Origin: Siphonodentalium dalli
Taxonomy: Eukaryota > Mollusca > Scaphopoda > Gadilida > Siphonodentaliidae
Assembly (NCBI GenBank): GCA_032622095.1
Contig: CP136062.1
Coordinates: forward strand, 223,896,578 to 223,960,577
Length of the DNA: 64,000 nucleotides
Direction: 5' to 3'
Shown piece after piece: positions 47,343 to 59,188 of this stretch. Under the pieces are notes generated by a model, which saw only the letters and a program-made list of their open reading frames with translations, searched no databases and was not told where the DNA came from. The translations under genes and the position numbers were made by a program. Numbering within the stretch: the first letter of the stretch is position 1; the number at the start of each line of letters is the position of its first letter.

Positions 47343-48646
47343 GAGAAGAAGGACAACAACTGTTTTGTTATCCGATTATACCACAGAAAAAAATCCTTGC
47401 CATCCACACGCACGATGTTGCACTGAGTCACGAGTTCTTTCTTTCCCGATTATGTCTATTTTCAGTAACTACTTCTATTCTGTTCCATAAACGATAGTCA
47501 AGCCGTTAAGCGTTTGATAATCAGCGTTTATTTACGATCATTTTGGTGTATAAATCGTCAATATCGGTCTATGCAGCAATGTAAACCAATAAGCCATATA
47601 GGTATGTTATCACCTTCTGCAATGTGGAATATTCAATGTCGCCTTGCGCGCGGAATTTACTCGCGATGTTCATTTCATAACGGTCTTCCCCGAAAGCTAT
47701 TGGGAAGTTGTCGCTTTCATTAATGTACATTCATATGTGTCAGTGGTCCCAAGTACATGGAGATCCTCACACAAAATACTTCTATGATCACATTGCAGAC
47801 ATCACGGAGAGGTCTGATATCATGGATAAGCGTACTGTACCATTCATTCGCAACAAACGTATGCATTACGTTGTGTACCAGCAAACATTTATAATCAACC
47901 AACCTGAAGGGATCCACTCTTTCAATATTGCACCATAATGTCGACATGAACATATTGAATCACCGAGATGTTTCGATGTAAAAAGTACATAATAACGCTT
48001 GTCCGAAAAAAGTTAAAGTACATAATAACGCTTGTCCGATAAAAGTATCAACTTAAAAGTTCGAATATTAGTGTTCACCAAATATATGCAAATTAGCAAA
48101 CACCACAACTGGTGTGTTTTGCGAATCCGTGGGGTATATAAGATCTATGATTTTTAGTACATTATAGTGATGTGCAATAGATGAGTTACTGCAGTGTGTG
48201 TTTTGGAGATATTGTTGCATGATAACATCAGGCGGGCGACAAAAAAATGTCTCCCGGCTCAGCGGGCGACAGTGTGATTTGTCGCCCGGCACGTGACAGG
48301 ACATGGGCCAATCAGAAGAGTGGGAGGAGGGTAACAATCAAGCTTAGTCTGAGTTTCACAAGACATTTTTCTGCTTCCAAAATACCGGTATGAATAGGGG
48401 TTATGAAAAGGTATGTATGCTGAATAAAATATGGACATTCATGTTGCAACGACCATAATTCGTAACAAACATGCATGCATCACGAAGACCACAACAGAAC
48501 ATACTACTAATTATAGGCTCCTACGAAAACAATACAATTACGTCACAGTGTCTCACTGTGAATTAGATCTCAAGAACCAAACAAGCTGCACAATAGCGTC
48601 GGTTATGCAAATTGGTTTCCTAGAACCAACTAATGATATCCAGTTT
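47343..48646. other. No gene confidently seen
   Basis: A frame at 47708-47938 (76 codons, with HGDPHTKYFYDHIADI) has protein-like composition but no family I recognise and no context, so I do not call it. There is a short direct repeat, AAAGTACATAATAACGCTTG, at 47982 and 48016. Confidence 0.4.
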
Positions 48647-50335
48647 GGTTCTTCTTCCATTTTTCTAACAGTATATGACAAGTATAGAGGCTGTGTTCTA
48701 GAAATAGTTAAAGAATTCACTTATTTAGGGGTTAAATTATTTTATAATGGTCGCTTCTGCCAGAACATAAAGAAAACAGTTAATTCTGCAACGAGAGCCA
48801 TGTATGGACTGCTTAATAAGGTCCGAAAACTAAACTTACCCATTGATATTATGCTTGATTTATTCGATAAGATGATTTTACCTATATTACTGTATGGGAG
48901 TGAGATATGGTGTTTTGAACGTATTCAACGTGTAGAGACACTACATCTAAAATTTTGTAAGATGGTTGCGTCCATCAAAATGAGTACCCCCAATTACATA
49001 GTTTATGCAGAATTCGCACGACACCCCGTCTCTATAGAAATAACACGCCGAGCTCTGACATATTGGTCAAAGCTCGTATCGAGTAACGGCTCTGAGCTAG
49101 CTAAGAATATTTATACCTTAATTTATCAGACTCATGAGATGAACTCACAGACAGCAGACAAAAATAACTCCAAATGGTTATGTTTTGTCAAAAATGCTCT
49201 TTATGATTTGAAATTGCAATCAAAGTGGATCACCCAGACGGGCCTGACCGCTATTGAACTGAGAAATGCAAAAACTGTTCTCAAACAACGTCATTGGGAC
49301 GCACTACTCGTTGACATAAACACATCTGCTTCATCGAGGGCCCAATTTTATAGTTTTATTAAAACTGACTACGGTTACCCAAATTACTTGAAGATTTTGC
49401 CGTCTAGTCTATCGATATACCTCTTGAAGCTCAGAACTGCAAATCATAAACTGCCTATAGAGTGCTCAAGATGGAAGAAATCTCAGAATGATAATGACAA
49501 TAGGATATGCACCATATGTGGAGAATATTTAGGAGACGAATACCATTTAGTTATTATATGCAGTCATTTGGATGAAATCAGAAAACAATATATCCCTGAG
49601 TACTTTTGGAAGAACCCTACGAGAGAGAAATTCCATGGTCTCCTATCTCTTCAAAATATAAGCCTCATAAAAAGACTATGCATATTCCTAAGGTGTGCCT
49701 TTAAGAAGGTGTCTTATACTATATAATCGAAATCATTTATTGTTATGGGTAAACACATGTAATTATCATACTTGTTAAGTTTATCGCCTATTATTGTGTA
49801 ATCTAATTTAATTACTGCTGTGTATATGAAATGAACAATGATTAATGTGATATTCAAAGTTGTGTACATAGTGTATATATGTTTTGCTTGTTTCACTGTT
49901 ATGTGACTTATGCAATAAATCAATCAATCAACAAATGTTCATTTGGCTGTACAACAGCATGCAGTGACAGCTGCTTACTATCCACATTGATAACCTCTCA
50001 CATTTACCCAGAATATTAGTTGATGCTGATTTTCCTGATAGTCTCTGATATATGTGAAAAGTTACGTATACTAACATATGATTCTGCTCCAAGGGAACGC
50101 AAGAGCACGCGTTCTTGTGTGTCACTTCTAATGTACGTGACACAATCAATGACATTGAGTGCCGCAGCACTGGGGCTGATCGATTTCATTTTCGATTAAA
50201 AGCCTTTTTGTGCCCTTCTCGTGTGACAATATATATTGTGTCTTGAGTAGATAATGCATGTAATCATATATCTGCATAATTAGGCAAGCGGGTGTGTGTC
50301 CCTCGGTGACCCAGTGAATATATTTTTACTTAGTT
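48647..50335 (+). repeat. Duplicated sequence, copy B, interrupted by a LINE
   Basis: 48647-48681 equals 46325-46359 over 35 bases, and 49931-50335 then resumes the match (CAACAGCAT, CAGCTGCTTACTATCCACAT, GTGTCTTGAGTAGA). Copy B has single copies of the 47- and 66-bp units that are multiplied in copy A. Confidence 0.75.
48682..49930 (+). mobile_element. 5'-truncated CR1/L2-like LINE, ORF2 C-terminal part
   Basis: An open frame runs to the stop at 49724-49726. The LINE part starts about residue 84 of the frame that opens at 48431; the first ~83 residues are host sequence read through. Recognisable blocks are FTYLGVKLFYNG and ILPILLYGSEIW (end of the reverse transcriptase region), then LLKLRTANHKLPIECSRW and a knuckle-like RICTICGEYLGDEYHLVIIC. 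The catalytic reverse transcriptase core and the endonuclease are missing. The 3' end is CAATAAATCAATCAATCA, followed by ACAA, which also precedes the 5' end (48678-48681): a 4-bp target duplication, confirmed by the empty site at 46356-46359. The frame is intact, so it inserted recently, but it cannot move by itself. Confidence 0.85.
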
Positions 50336-50340
50336 ATATT

Positions 50341-50405
50341 ATTGATTGATTGATCGATTGATTGTGGTTTAATGTCGCTTCCAGCAACGAAGGCCATATA
50401 TATAA
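50341..50405 (-). mobile_element. SINE tail fragment
   Basis: GATTGATTGATCGATTGATT followed by GTTTAATGTCGCTTCCAGCA and ACGAAGGCCATAT matches the 3' end of the SINE at 5299-5610. The tRNA head is absent. Confidence 0.7.
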
Positions 50406-50439
50406 GTAGTATAGGCGGGACTGTGCCTCCCCCATTCTA

Positions 50440-51350
50440 CCAGTACCAGGGTCGATGCATGACCTTGACACGGTCCAATTCTACTAGTACCAGGTCGATG
50501 GTTGACCTTAATACTGTATGTAGGTCGCCCTATTTACCCCAGGTATCTAGGTCGCCCTATTTACCCCCCGTATGAATCTAGTAGTACAAATGGTCGATGA
50601 CCGAGATAAGCTAATGGTATGTAGGTCGCTATATGATGGATGTCGCCCTATTTACCGTCCCGTATGAATCTAGTAGTACAAATGGTCGATGACCGAGATA
50701 AGCTAATGGTATGTATGTCGTTATATGATGGATATACCAGGTAATATGGTCGATGACCGAGTATGATATACTCGAGTTTCATACGGTATGTATAGGTCGG
50801 TATATTATAGAGTAATTTATGCAGGTGTGTGAGGAATATTATCTGAGGAGGTGGTCCTATTACAAACACGGTTAGTAGGTCGCCCGAATTAGATGTGGTA
50901 AGTAGGTAGCTATATTATGCAGTATTATGTTAATGGATCTACCAGCTAATATGGTCGATGAGCGACTATTATATACACGAGTTTCGTGTGGTATGTAGGT
51001 CGGTGTATTATGCAGTATTTAGAGCGGGTTAATGGATCTACCAGATAATATGGTCGATGACCTACTGACAGATATAATACGCACTAGTACGGTATGCAGG
51101 TCGCTGCAGCATCTACCAGATAATATGGTCGATGAGATATACTCGAGTTTCGTAGGGTATGTAGGTCGCTGTACGTTTTTAGACTCGGTTATTGGGTCTA
51201 CCAGATAATATGGTCGATGACCGACTATCACATATACTCGGGAGTTTCGTAGGGTATGTAGGTCGCTGCAGCAGCTACCAGATAATATGGTCGATGACCT
51301 ACTTATCGATATACATACTCCAATTTCGTACGGTATGTAGATCGCTGTGT
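50440..51350. repeat. Degenerate repeat block with TATGGTCGATGACC words, left flank
   Basis: Units mix ATCTACCAGATAATATGGTC, GATGACCGA, TACTCGAGTTTCGTA and GGTATGTAGGTCGCT in variable order about every 80-110 bp. The stretch 50930-51110 is repeated in direct orientation at 52730-52940 on the other side of the 51464-52102 gene. Confidence 0.75.
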
Positions 51351-51463
51351 GGGGGTATTAAAATCAGATAATTTTCTTTCACTACCACTATATTTTTTCT
51401 CCTACATCTTAAAGGGTGTTATACAATATATTCTCTTTTGCTGTGTCAAAGTCTGCTGTCAAA

Positions 51464-52102
51464 ATGCCAAAAGCTACCGAGAAGACCGTAAAGAAAACGC
51501 AAGCCCCATCTAAGGATAGTGAACAACCTATTTTACAACTTTCACTCACATAATTATTCCACCTCGAGAAGACAAACTTTCAGAATATTGAAAGAAGGAT
51601 TAGTGTAGGACAGATACCTGTGAAGATAGTGTATACTATCGTGTCAAGAGAGTTGAGAGAATTCGACGACAAGGACACTGATGGTGGAACGATTGAACTG
51701 TACAAACTCACACTCAAAAGAGAATTTCAAAAGTCACTGGAAACCATCAGCGTGATTATCCCAAAACGCTACCAACACCCATGCTCAACTGCTACTCACC
51801 TAGTGAATCTTGGAAAGCTGACGACCAAAAATGGTCGTTCAATGAACAACTTATTGTTTTATAGTTCTAATGATTCCACCGAGGAGCAACCTCAAATGCA
51901 ATTCTGTGCAACAAATGGCCATTGTGCCACGTCAAGTTCATTTGATATGTACTGTTCTTTGTGTGGTGAACAACAACACGACTGGCAACATCCAGACGAA
52001 GATGGACAAATTCAATTCTGCATTGTATGTGGTTTGGAAATCAAATCTCTCACTTATGCCCGAAGTGCAAATCTAAAGAACAGTATAGCTAGATATATCT
52101 GA
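51464..52102 (+). pseudogene. Small gene with paired CxxC motifs, interrupted by a stop
   Basis: ATG at 51464 opens a lysine-rich start (MPKATEKTVKKTQ) that meets TAA at 51551-51553. The same frame then continues open to a stop at 52100-52102, about 180 more codons. The longest run without a stop therefore has no good ATG at its start; its apparent start at 51620 is a GTG. The C-terminal part has CSLC (codons 51953-51964) and CIVC (52019-52030) about 20 residues apart, a plausible zinc ribbon. I do not recognise the family. It may be a one-mutation pseudogene, a gene with a short intron over the stop, or a protein starting further in. The flanking direct repeats suggest it is cargo of a larger repeated unit. 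Confidence 0.45.
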
Positions 52103-52369
52103 GTTTCATATTCGAAGAACACGGGAACTATATGTTGTTATATATGTTATGTTTACTGATCTCCTTTCTTAATGAGGTAACGGATCAAATATTAATATTA
52201 CACTTATGTGTTGTTGTTTTTTCTTTATATCCTATATGTAAGTATGGTAAAAATATGGTATATGTTAAGATATCCTTATTCCCAATCCCGTGATATATTT
52301 GTCAGTGCTCATACCCATCGATTGCTGTAAATGATTACAAATTCTATAAATATTGAATATTTTATTACT

Positions 52370-52960
52370 AATATCGCTATATGATGGATCTACCAGCTAG
52401 TATGGTCGATGACCGAATATCCCATTTACCCCAGGTATCTAGGTCGCCCGATTTACCCGCGTATGAAACTAGTAGTACAAATGGTCGATGAACGAGATAA
52501 GCTGAAGGTATGTAGGTAGCTGTATGATGGATCTACCAGCTAATATGGTCGATGACCGAATATTATATACTCGAGTTCCATACGGTATGCAGGTCGCTAT
52601 ATTATAGAGTAATTTATGCGCGTGTGTGTGAGGAATATTATCTGAGTAGGGGGCCCTATTACAAACGCTGTTAGTAGGTCGCCCGAATTAGATGTGTTAA
52701 GTATATGTCGCTATATTATGCAGTATTATGTTAAATGGATCTACCAGCTAATATGGTCGATGGGCGACTATTATATACACGAGTTTCATATGGTATATAT
52801 GTCGCTGTATTATGCAGTATTTAGAGCGGGTTAATGGATCTACCAGATAATATGGTCGATGACCTAACTGACAGATATAATACATACTAGTACGGTATCC
52901 AGGTCGCTGCAGCATCTACCAGATAATATGGTCGATGACCGTCTACTATCGGGACAGTCG
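52370..52960. repeat. Degenerate repeat block, right flank
   Basis: Same words and order as 50440-51350. For example GAGCGGGTTAATGGATCTAC and GCAGCATCTACCAGATAATA occur in both, giving direct repeats around the CxxC gene. Confidence 0.75.
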
Positions 52961-54430
52961 TAATGTGGTGTGACCATCTGCTCAACGACCTACGCGTTAC
53001 ACGATACAGTTACGGTTGTTTTGTCTATTTCTGGCGAATAACAAAGAGCGTTCTTATTATATACGCTCGTAACTATTGTGTATTGTAATACTACATTCGA
53101 ATTGCTTGAACATTGAAAACAGAATATTCGTTAGTTTTCGAGCCACTGATGGTGTGACCAAATAGTCACTGTTTAAACGATAATGACTGTAAAATGACGG
53201 AACACATGTGGGACAAAAGATGAGTCACGGGATGTACCGTGTGTATAATTCAAAAGAAATGTGAAAAATACCTAATTTCCGCCTGAAATACTATTCAATT
53301 TGTCCAAATTGTACGGAAAATATAGCAAATTTGTTCGATATTGTCTAAATTTTGAGTTTTCGTAACGTTTTTGGTTGGAAGACACCGTAAAACGACTACC
53401 TATACACTTTCCAAAATACGAATATGAGATCATACCTCTTATATTCCAACAGTTGACAACAAGTGCAAATGGTGGATTATAACAAAGAGCAGTTATGGTT
53501 GTGTTGTCTATATCTGGATAATAAAAAAGAGCTTTTTTATCATATACACACGTGCCTATTGTATATATTAAAGATGGATTATCTCTTTAAATAACAAATT
53601 TTAAATAGTTGCGTGGGTATAAAATAATAGATATGAACTGAAGACCCCTGTCCGGAAAAGCTTCTATCAATTAATATTGTTTTTATTTCGAATATTAAAT
53701 CGGGACCGTTTGTGTTACTATTTTTAGAACAGACCATTCGGATGATACCATATTGCGATATAGAGCACTGGTCTGTTCCTATGGCTACGCACAGAAAGTC
53801 AAATGTCCCAGATTGATTGTTTGTATTGTATTGTTCCACAGATATAAGCGATAATGAGTATAATTAACGTTTGTTTGTGACAAAATTGTACAATAAAATT
53901 TCTGGTCTCTGTTAACAGTAACCACTATTGTTCGTTAGCTGAACAAACACACCTTTTTAGACCAGAAAATATTCGAAATAAAATTAATATTAACCGATAG
54001 AAGCATTTCCGGACAGGAGTCTTCGATTTAAATCTAATATATTATACCCCGGTAACTATATAATACATGTTTATAAAGAGATAATCCACCTTTAATATTA
54101 AATTCAATCGCTTGAACATTGAACTCAGAATATCCGTTTGTTTTCGAGTCCCAGATAGTGTGTGAATGCCGTATGTTTTAATGTGCAATTGGGACAGTCG
54201 TGTCGGGATATGACCCTCGACTCAAAGACCTAAGTGTTACACGATGCAGTTATGGTCGTTTTGTCGATTTCTGTATAATTATAAAGAGCTTATACCTACT
54301 GTGTATTGTAATATTACATTTGAATTGCTTGAACATTGAAAACAGAATATCCGGCAGTCGTAATGGGATATGACCTTCGGCTCATAGACATATATGTTAC
54401 ACGGGTAGTGCAAATATTATGTAGTATACA
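52960..54430. repeat. Scattered copies of a GTTACACGAT ... GCTTGAACATTGAA module
   Basis: GTTACACGATACAGTTACGG, AAAGAGC, ATTGTGTATTGTAATA and TTGCTTGAACATTGAAAACA occur in that order at about 52997-53123 and 54235-54345, with partial copies near 53480 and 54110. Non-coding and of unknown nature. Confidence 0.65.
53560..54110. repeat. Diverged ~550-bp foldback
   Basis: CTTTAATATTAAA/GGATTATCTCTTTA and CCTGTCCGGAAAAGCTTCTA on the left have inverted partners on the right (TAGAAGCATTTCCGGACAGG at about 53998; AAAGAGATAATCCACC at about 54075). Each arm is about 130 bp. Confidence 0.65.
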
Positions 54431-54849
54431 TATAACATGGCGCTGTCAAATAACCGTTATGATGTATCGTATGTTGTAGGAAGTGTATCTTCTATATCAG
54501 GGCCACTATAAATACTCCTTTCTTGGCACGATCCACTCACTCAATGGTATCATAAAAATTAAGCAAACAACACAAACTGAGACACACCCGTCTTATTTGG
54601 GCATATACTGCCCGTGATTCTCCCAAAGACGAATGCGAACTTTCCACTCGCTTTCGAATCTACTGACCTATCACTCCCTAGATGTTTGACGATTTGTACA
54701 CCTTTCATATTCAAAAATAGATTCGTGTCGCTCTCGGTCTGACGAGACTACAATGTTCGGGTCTCAATAAAAAACAAAACAAAACAGCCATATGCCCGAC
54801 ACGGGTCATAAAACACCGCTCCGTGTTAGTCCATTGTTGATATAGTATA

Positions 54850-54863
54850 AATAAAGAGCGTTT
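54850..54863 (+). promoter_or_regulatory. Recurrent 14-mer AATAAAGAGCGTTT
   Basis: Preceded by GATATAGTATA, giving a TATA-like context about 720 bp upstream of the PC4-like gene. Identical to the words in the palindromic element arms. Confidence 0.35.
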
Positions 54864-55585
54864 GTTGCACCTGTACGTAGAAAATTGAAACAGCTGAGAA
54901 AATGACTGTGACCATGGGTTGTATTGTTCAAGAGAATACAAAGACATTATATGAATAGTTAGTATATTTTAAACCAATATTAAACCTCACTCCAAATTAA
55001 GTTGACATAATATGGAATCTCGAATGGACCATTAAAATTGATAAGCATGTGATATATACATCCAATTCGTATGAGAATGTCGAGTTAGTGCAATGACGTG
55101 TGGACGTTGGGGTTAATGGACCTGATACATTATGGAGACAACCTTCACGTCAAATACGATGTGCAAAACTCGATCATTAATATTAAAAATCAGTGATGTT
55201 TGAATTGAAAATAGTACCCCTTGCGATGTATTTAATAGTACATCTTTGGAGTGTATTAAATATTATTTTCGATAACCTACCTATATCGCAAAAAAAAATA
55301 TGGTCAATGTCCTATGTGTAAATTTGAATCAAAGACGAATGTTATACACGATATAATGAGGTCAGTAAATACGACAGTGTTCGTTATGTTGTGTATTATG
55401 CGTACCGCCATAGTGCCGGTTGTTGCGAGTTTGTTATTGAGAGGCGGTTTTAATTACAACTAAAGCTGTGGATACTGTGGATATGTATACTGGTTAACTC
55501 ACACTGATCTATTTTCGTTTAAATATCGAGCGTGCTGACTATTCGCTCCATTTCGTGTAATATTATTAGTATACTTGAGTAAACG

Positions 55586-56094
55586 ATGGAATCTAAATCC
55601 TACAGGAACTATCTCGGGAATAGGGATCGTTTTTTAAACGTTTTTACGTTAAAATCTGAAGCTAGAATATATGTTCGCTGTTGGATGAAAAATGGGTCAT
55701 ACCCCACGAAAACTGGAACGTCTATGAGTCTGGCGTGTTGGTTGAATCTTTGTTATTATTTTGAAATGATTCAAGATGCCATCGATGATGGCATAGATTT
55801 ACACAAACAACATATATGTGGTAATTTGCACGTTAGTTGTGACACAAGGTTCTCAGTTATACACATAAGGACATATTTTGTTCCAGGGAGGGGCTGTAAA
55901 TCTGATACCTACACGGAAGGGGGGTCACATTGAACCATTCAGAATGGAAAGATATGGTGGAGTGTAGAGCGAAGGTAGAGGAACTTTACCCAGAGATAAA
56001 AACGTGGACTCCATGTGTTTATACACATCATAATCAAATATCAATGGATAGATGCCGAGAATGCTCACCTTCAACCTACAAGGAATACTTATAA
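55586..56094 (+). pseudogene. Tandem PC4/SUB1-like single-strand DNA-binding protein gene, frameshifted
   Basis: From ATG 55586 the first domain has the PC4 order: LGNRDRFLNVFTLK (beta hairpin), IYVRCWMKNG (cf. I.IR.Y in PC4), PTKTGTSMSL and a Trp (cf. PxxKGISL..xxW). A second domain starts at GNLHVSC, with VIHIRTYFVPG, then TEGG. There the frame ends at a run of six G (55919-55924), but the -1 frame continues at once with VTLNHSEWKDM, the expected strand and Trp of a PC4 fold, and runs to TAA at 56092-56094. So the gene encodes two PC4-like domains plus a short Cys/His tail (CRECSP), broken by what looks like one lost G; a sequencing error or programmed frameshift is possible. PC4 proteins bind single-stranded or melted DNA in transcription and replication. 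It is intronless with no host-gene context, so mobile-element cargo is likely. Confidence 0.6.
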
Positions 56095-56620
56095 ATTGGA
56101 CACATAACACTGATGACATATAATTTACACCGATCGTTGTAAATGGATATAACAGCCGTAAGAATATTTTGATATGTATCTGTATTTGATTATACAGATA
56201 GAAGATTAACTATATCATTGTTGAGTATGCTAATCATTAAATTATTTATATTTCCACATTGATTACTTTTTAAGGCTCTATAATTCATTTCATATGATGA
56301 TTCTGTGCCTAAAAAATAAATTTTACTTCAAATGTAGTAACAAATCTGAGTGGGAGTGAGTGTACTCGACTCAGATTTATTATTTATCATCAGAGATTTA
56401 TTACACCGCCGCGTATTTGCAATATAACCTGCATTTAGGTGTAGTCTTCCCTTTGGTATGTATTTCAAAATGTTACTTTGAAATATAGTCTATTTCAAGG
56501 CTATATATAATTCTATCTCTTAATACGTTTAAGATGGATGCATGATATCGATATATAGTAAACGTAAATGTATTTGCAGATTGAATAAATGTTCTATATC
56601 GCTTTAAATACGTGTACCCC

Positions 56621-56710
56621 ATAATGCTATATTAATTGTTTCAAACAAATGTGCGTTATTACCCTATAATGCTATATTAATTGTTTCAAACAAATGTGCG
56701 TTATTGCCGA
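56621..56710. repeat. 45-bp direct duplication
   Basis: ATAATGCTATATTAATTGTT begins at 56621 and 56666, and the copies are almost identical. Confidence 0.85.
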
Positions 56711-57149
56711 TGAGTATGTGTCTCATACAACCCATATTCCATTGTGCCCGGTAATGAAACGGGGTATGTTATTTGTGAAATCGAAGGTTATATAGTGTTA
56801 ACCCGTGGATACACTAGGCAGGTCGTATATTTTTCACATGGAGGTCTACTAACCACCTATAGATGGTAAGTGAAATTTGAGGAAATATGCCAGACTTATA
56901 CATAAGCAATTACCTTATTTACATATATACTTCAATAGTTATAAATGATTAACGTCAACATCTATACAATCCGGCTAAAAGAATCAATTCTCATCATGTT
57001 TGGGAGAAATACAGGGAGCCAGGTATAAATCCGAATTATTTCCTTCGACATAAGTGAACATTTTGAGTACTACTCTTCATAAAACGTTAGAAAACCATAA
57101 TCTAACAACGAATATCGAAGAAACAATGTGATTTCTTGATACAGTCTAT

Positions 57150-57520
57150 TTTGAATAATATTTCAATGAGAGTTGGGACAAAAACTCACATTTTGAGATA
57201 AAAATGTATCGTTTGTATCATAGTCTTATAAAAACGAAGACTTAATACGAACCTATTCGGTATATTGAGTGAATGTTTTAGAAAGAATATCGAAGAACCA
57301 ATGTAATTACTTGATAAGCATTGTAAATATTCCGTTTGTTTTAAATAAAATGGAAATATTTCGTCTATTTGGAATACAGTTGGAAGCAACAATCAAGTTT
57401 TAAATGAAATTTGGACCAAAAAACTTATAATTTGAGAAAACGTGTATCATTTCTATCGAAGTCTTATAATAAAGGAAGGCTTAATGCGAACCCATTCGGT
57501 CTAATGCGTGAATGTGTTCA
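57150..57520. repeat. Diverged ~235-bp tandem pair
   Basis: TTTGAGATAAAAATGTATCG at 57195 and TTTGAGAAAACGTGTATCAT at about 57430 are each followed by AGTCTTATAA, a CTTAATRCGAACC word and ATTCGGT. AT-rich and non-coding. Confidence 0.6.
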
Positions 57521-58079
57521 TATATAGCAAATATAATGATGCAGAAATGAATATTTCCTAGAAAAATGTTAACATAGCTTGTATTGAACCAATATAATGT
57601 AGCATTCGAGTTAAAATATTTCATATTTGGACCATAACGAACCAATGCAAAAGATAGGGGGACATATTTTGGCATAAAACTACAATATTTTGTTTTTCAT
57701 TCTCGATCAAAATAATGCAGGGTTGTCAATTATCAACAAAAAAAACAAATACTTTGAAACAACAAAAAAGATGACATAAGAACGAATATCCAAAAGCTAG
57801 TGTGAAAATAACCCTCACATTTATAAAAATAAAACAATAAAAAATTCAGTTTTCGAGTAAATCCTTTAAAATTATTGAATGTTTTCGTCTATGTTGGATA
57901 AAATTTGACACAAAAATCAATTAGCTCACTAACAGTTCGCGCAATATCTCAGGTTTTGAGAAATCGTTTGCAATTTTAGACAACAATATTGCTAGTGAAG
58001 GTGAACATTTCGTCCTGGAACTCATGAAATATGATAAAAATAGATGTAAAGACACTTCCTGAGCCCTCACGTCTATGAG

Positions 58080-58342
58080 TTATGAACATAAAGTCATCTC
58101 ATAGTGCCATTGTACCCCATAATTTCTTCAGTTCCAACAAGAAATGTAGAACTTCCCTGGCAACAATGTTACCTAAATTGACAAAACTGACTCCACTGAT
58201 GATGTTCCTTCATGTTTTAGGATACCATGGGCTGTAATTTCATTGATTGTTATCACACATGAAGGGTAAAAAATAAAATACACATTTCTCGTGACCAAAT
58301 TATGGGGTACAATGGCACTATGAGATGACTTTATGTTCATAA
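58080..58342. repeat. Perfect 46-bp inverted repeat
   Basis: 58080-58125 is the exact reverse complement of 58297-58342 (TTATGAACATAAAGTCATCT at the left outer end), with a 171-base spacer. The right arm abuts the first unit of the 122-bp tandem array at 58343. Confidence 0.9.
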
Positions 58343-59050
58343 GCTGGCGTCGCACGGGTTCGGCGACCCGATAAAATTCGTATCCGGGGCAAGATACATT
58401 CACATACCAAATTTCAAGTCGATAGCTCCACCCGTTTCCGAGATCTCGTCTGCGCATGCGCGAAGCTGGCGTCGCACGGGCTCGGCGATCCGATACAATT
58501 CGTATCCGGGGAAAGATACATTCACATACCAAATTTCAAGTCGATATCTCCACCCATTTCCGAGATCTCGTCTGCGCATGCGCGAAGCTGGCGTCGCACG
58601 GGCTCGGCGACCCGATAAAATTCGTATCCCGGGCAAGATACATTCACATAGCAAATTTCAAGTCAATAGCTCCACCCGTTTCCGAGATCTCGTCTGCGCA
58701 TGCGCGAAGCTGGCGTCGCACGGGCTCGGCGATCCGATACAATTCGTATCCGGGGAAAGATACATTCACATACCAAATTTCAAGTCGATAGCTCCACCCG
58801 TTTCCGAGATCTCGTCTGCGCATGCGCGAAGCTGGCATCGCACGGGCTCGGCGATCCGATACAATTCGTATCCGGGGAAAGATACATTCACATACCAAAT
58901 TTCAAGTCGATAGCTCCACCCGTTTCCGAGATCTCGTCTGCGAATCTGGCGTCGCACGGGCTCGGCGACCCGATAAAATTCGTATCCGGGGCAAGATACA
59001 TTCACATAGTAAATTTCAAGTCGATAGCTCCACCCGTTTCCGAGATCTCG
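58343..59050. repeat. 122-bp tandem repeat, six copies
   Basis: Units start GCTGGCGTCGCACGGG at 58343, 58465, 58587, 58709 and 58831. The sixth (58945) follows a 114-bp unit that lost CATGCGCGA. Each contains CAAATTTCAAGTCGATAGCT and CCGTTTCCGAGATCTCG. The frames in the array are offset copies of one another. It is followed by ACCAAGTTTCGTCCCGATCG and a (CAGA)n run, a tail style I know from dispersed repeats of marine invertebrates. Confidence 0.9.
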
Positions 59051-59142
59051 GGCTCGCCAATACGACAACGACGACCGCCTGGTCAAACTACACACGTACC
59101 AAGTTTCGTCCCGATCGGTCGAGAATCGTAGATTTGTATTAA

Positions 59143-59188
59143 TGACAGACAGACAGTCAAACAAACAGACATACAGACAGACAGAGGT
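59143..59188. repeat. (CAGA)n microsatellite
   Basis: Imperfect CAGA/CAAA repeats at the end of the 122-bp array. Confidence 0.8.

Noticed and set aside
47708-47938. 76-codon frame with HGDPHTKYFYDHIADI
   Set aside because: Protein-like composition, but no family, context or second copy; insufficient support.
48431-48681. First 83 codons of the frame containing the LINE
   Set aside because: They precede the LINE insertion point and do not resemble LINE protein, so this is read-through host sequence.
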